The notes beneath the pieces are model-generated. The model had not been told where the DNA came from. It saw only the letters and a list, made by a program, of their open reading frames with translations, and did no database searches. Shown here in pieces: positions 63,405 to 64,000 of a stretch of 64,000 nucleotides of DNA. The position numbers and the translations under genes are program-made. Source of the stretch: an uncultured Roseovarius sp. (GTDB lineage Bacteria > Pseudomonadota > Alphaproteobacteria > Rhodobacterales > Rhodobacteraceae); assembly GCA_947496175.1 (NCBI GenBank), contig CANMBU010000002.1, positions 186,001-250,000 of the forward strand. Reading direction: 5' to 3'. Within the stretch, counting starts at the first letter, position 1. Every line of letters starts with the position of its first letter.

Positions 63405-64000
63405 GTGACCGGGTTGCCCTATCTTGATCTGGCGGACCCAAATGTCTCAACCCGCGGGCCCGAGGTGCTGGCCGCCCGTGCATCTCATTGGTGTGCTAAA
63501 ACCCCCTTTGGTCTGGCTGTGCTGCGCTATCGTCAGGTGGGCCAAATCCTGCGCGACCGGCGCTTTCGTCAAGGCAGTTACAATTGGCCGGACACGGTGG
63601 GCATCGAAGGCCCATTTGCCGAGTTCTGGCGCGCCTCCGTTATTGGCCGTGAAGGGCCGGAGCATCAAAAGCTGCGCGCTTTGGCCATTCCTGCCCTGAG
63701 CGAAGACTATGTGCTCAGCCTTAAGCCGCAATTTGATGAAATCGCCGCCGATCTTTGTGCCAAGTTGCGCGATATTGAGGCCTGTGAGTTTCAATCAGCC
63801 TTTTGTGAGCCCTTCGCCGGGCAGGCCATCACCACGCTTCTGGGCATGCCCCGTTCGGACTGGCCATTGGTGGCGCATAATGCGGCTGATCTCGGCCTTG
63901 CAATGGGGATCGAGGCGCGCAGCTATCAGGATCGGTTCAATACCGCTTGTGAAACGCTCTTTCAGTTGGCCGATGATCTTGTCGCCCGCGTGCGCCGTGG
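63405..64000 (+). CDS. Cytochrome P450, N-terminal part
   Basis: Starts at GTG 63405 (GGAGG six bases earlier) and runs open to the window edge, about 198 residues seen. GPEHQKLRALAIPAL is the P450 C-helix signature that contacts haem; FAGQAITTLLGMPRSDW and AADLGLAMGIE are later class I features. The cysteine loop lies beyond the window. Four bases separate it from the epimerase stop, so it is an operon member, perhaps an N-demethylase or hydroxylase of the betaine. Confidence 0.85.
   Translation, partial: MTGLPYLDLADPNVSTRGPEVLAARASHWCAKTPFGLAVLRYRQVGQILRDRRFRQGSYNWPDTVGIEGPFAEFWRASVIGREGPEHQKLRALAIPALSEDYVLSLKPQFDEIAADLCAKLRDIEACEFQSAFCEPFAGQAITTLLGMPRSDWPLVAHNAADLGLAMGIEARSYQDRFNTACETLFQLADDLVARVRR

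Overview
The window reads as chromosomal DNA of a marine alphaproteobacterium of the Rhodobacterales (Roseobacter group). Pointers are the family set and its arrangement: ClpS, RsmC and HemF in a row, a TIGR02186-like protein coupled to a TauE exporter, a membrane-anchored cytochrome c of CycM type, COQ9, TrcR (DUF1013), RecR next to YbaB, and several catabolic operons for N-methylated compounds. Every name here comes from reading motifs and remembered family sequences; no search was run.

Layout. 0-5.2 kb: tail of an unidentified gene, a LpxL-type acyltransferase, then a leftward clpS-rsmC-SDR-hemF operon and a DUF1223 thioredoxin-fold protein. 5.4-11.8 kb: aconitase AcnA, a PAP2 phosphatase, TauE exporter with partner, LysE exporter with an NTF2-like protein. 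11.8-17.6 kb: complete yejABEF peptide importer. 17.8-27.3 kb: di-heme cytochrome c, prephenate dehydratase, a small secreted basic protein, an SRPBCC protein, NudC, a CpdB-like phosphoesterase, two unknowns and IlvD.

27.3-41.3 kb is the clearest accessory region, lying between ilvD and rpsU. It holds DUF1989, a BtpA-like barrel protein, an APRT-like phosphoribosyltransferase, a PRPP synthetase, a LysR regulator, a four-gene polyamine-type ABC importer, a PuuE/PgdA-type CE4 hydrolase, a yeast-Fcy1-type deaminase, a GlxA/AraC regulator and a very convincing creatinase. At its right side lies a decayed tyrosine recombinase. Together these suggest import and breakdown of creatine or creatinine, or nucleobase salvage, or both.

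41.3-50.6 kb: rpsU, COQ9, a quinone oxidoreductase, a sialidase-like protein with a membrane partner, RNase T2, TrcR, a sarcosine-oxidase-like flavoenzyme, RecR, YbaB, an unknown tail-anchored protein and a GntR regulator. 50.8-57.5 kb: a glutamine-synthetase-like ligase with three split glutamate-synthase-like subunits (GlxB/C/D, MgsA/B/C architecture), an unknown 137-residue protein, a nitrilase-family amidase and another unknown. 57.6-64 kb: a tightly overlapping operon of GntR, DHDPS-family lyase/aldolase, aldehyde dehydrogenase, MttB-family methyltransferase, an HpbD-like betaine epimerase and the start of a cytochrome P450, probably a quaternary-amine (proline-betaine-like) pathway.

No tRNA, rRNA, CRISPR array, intact insertion sequence or replication origin was recognised.
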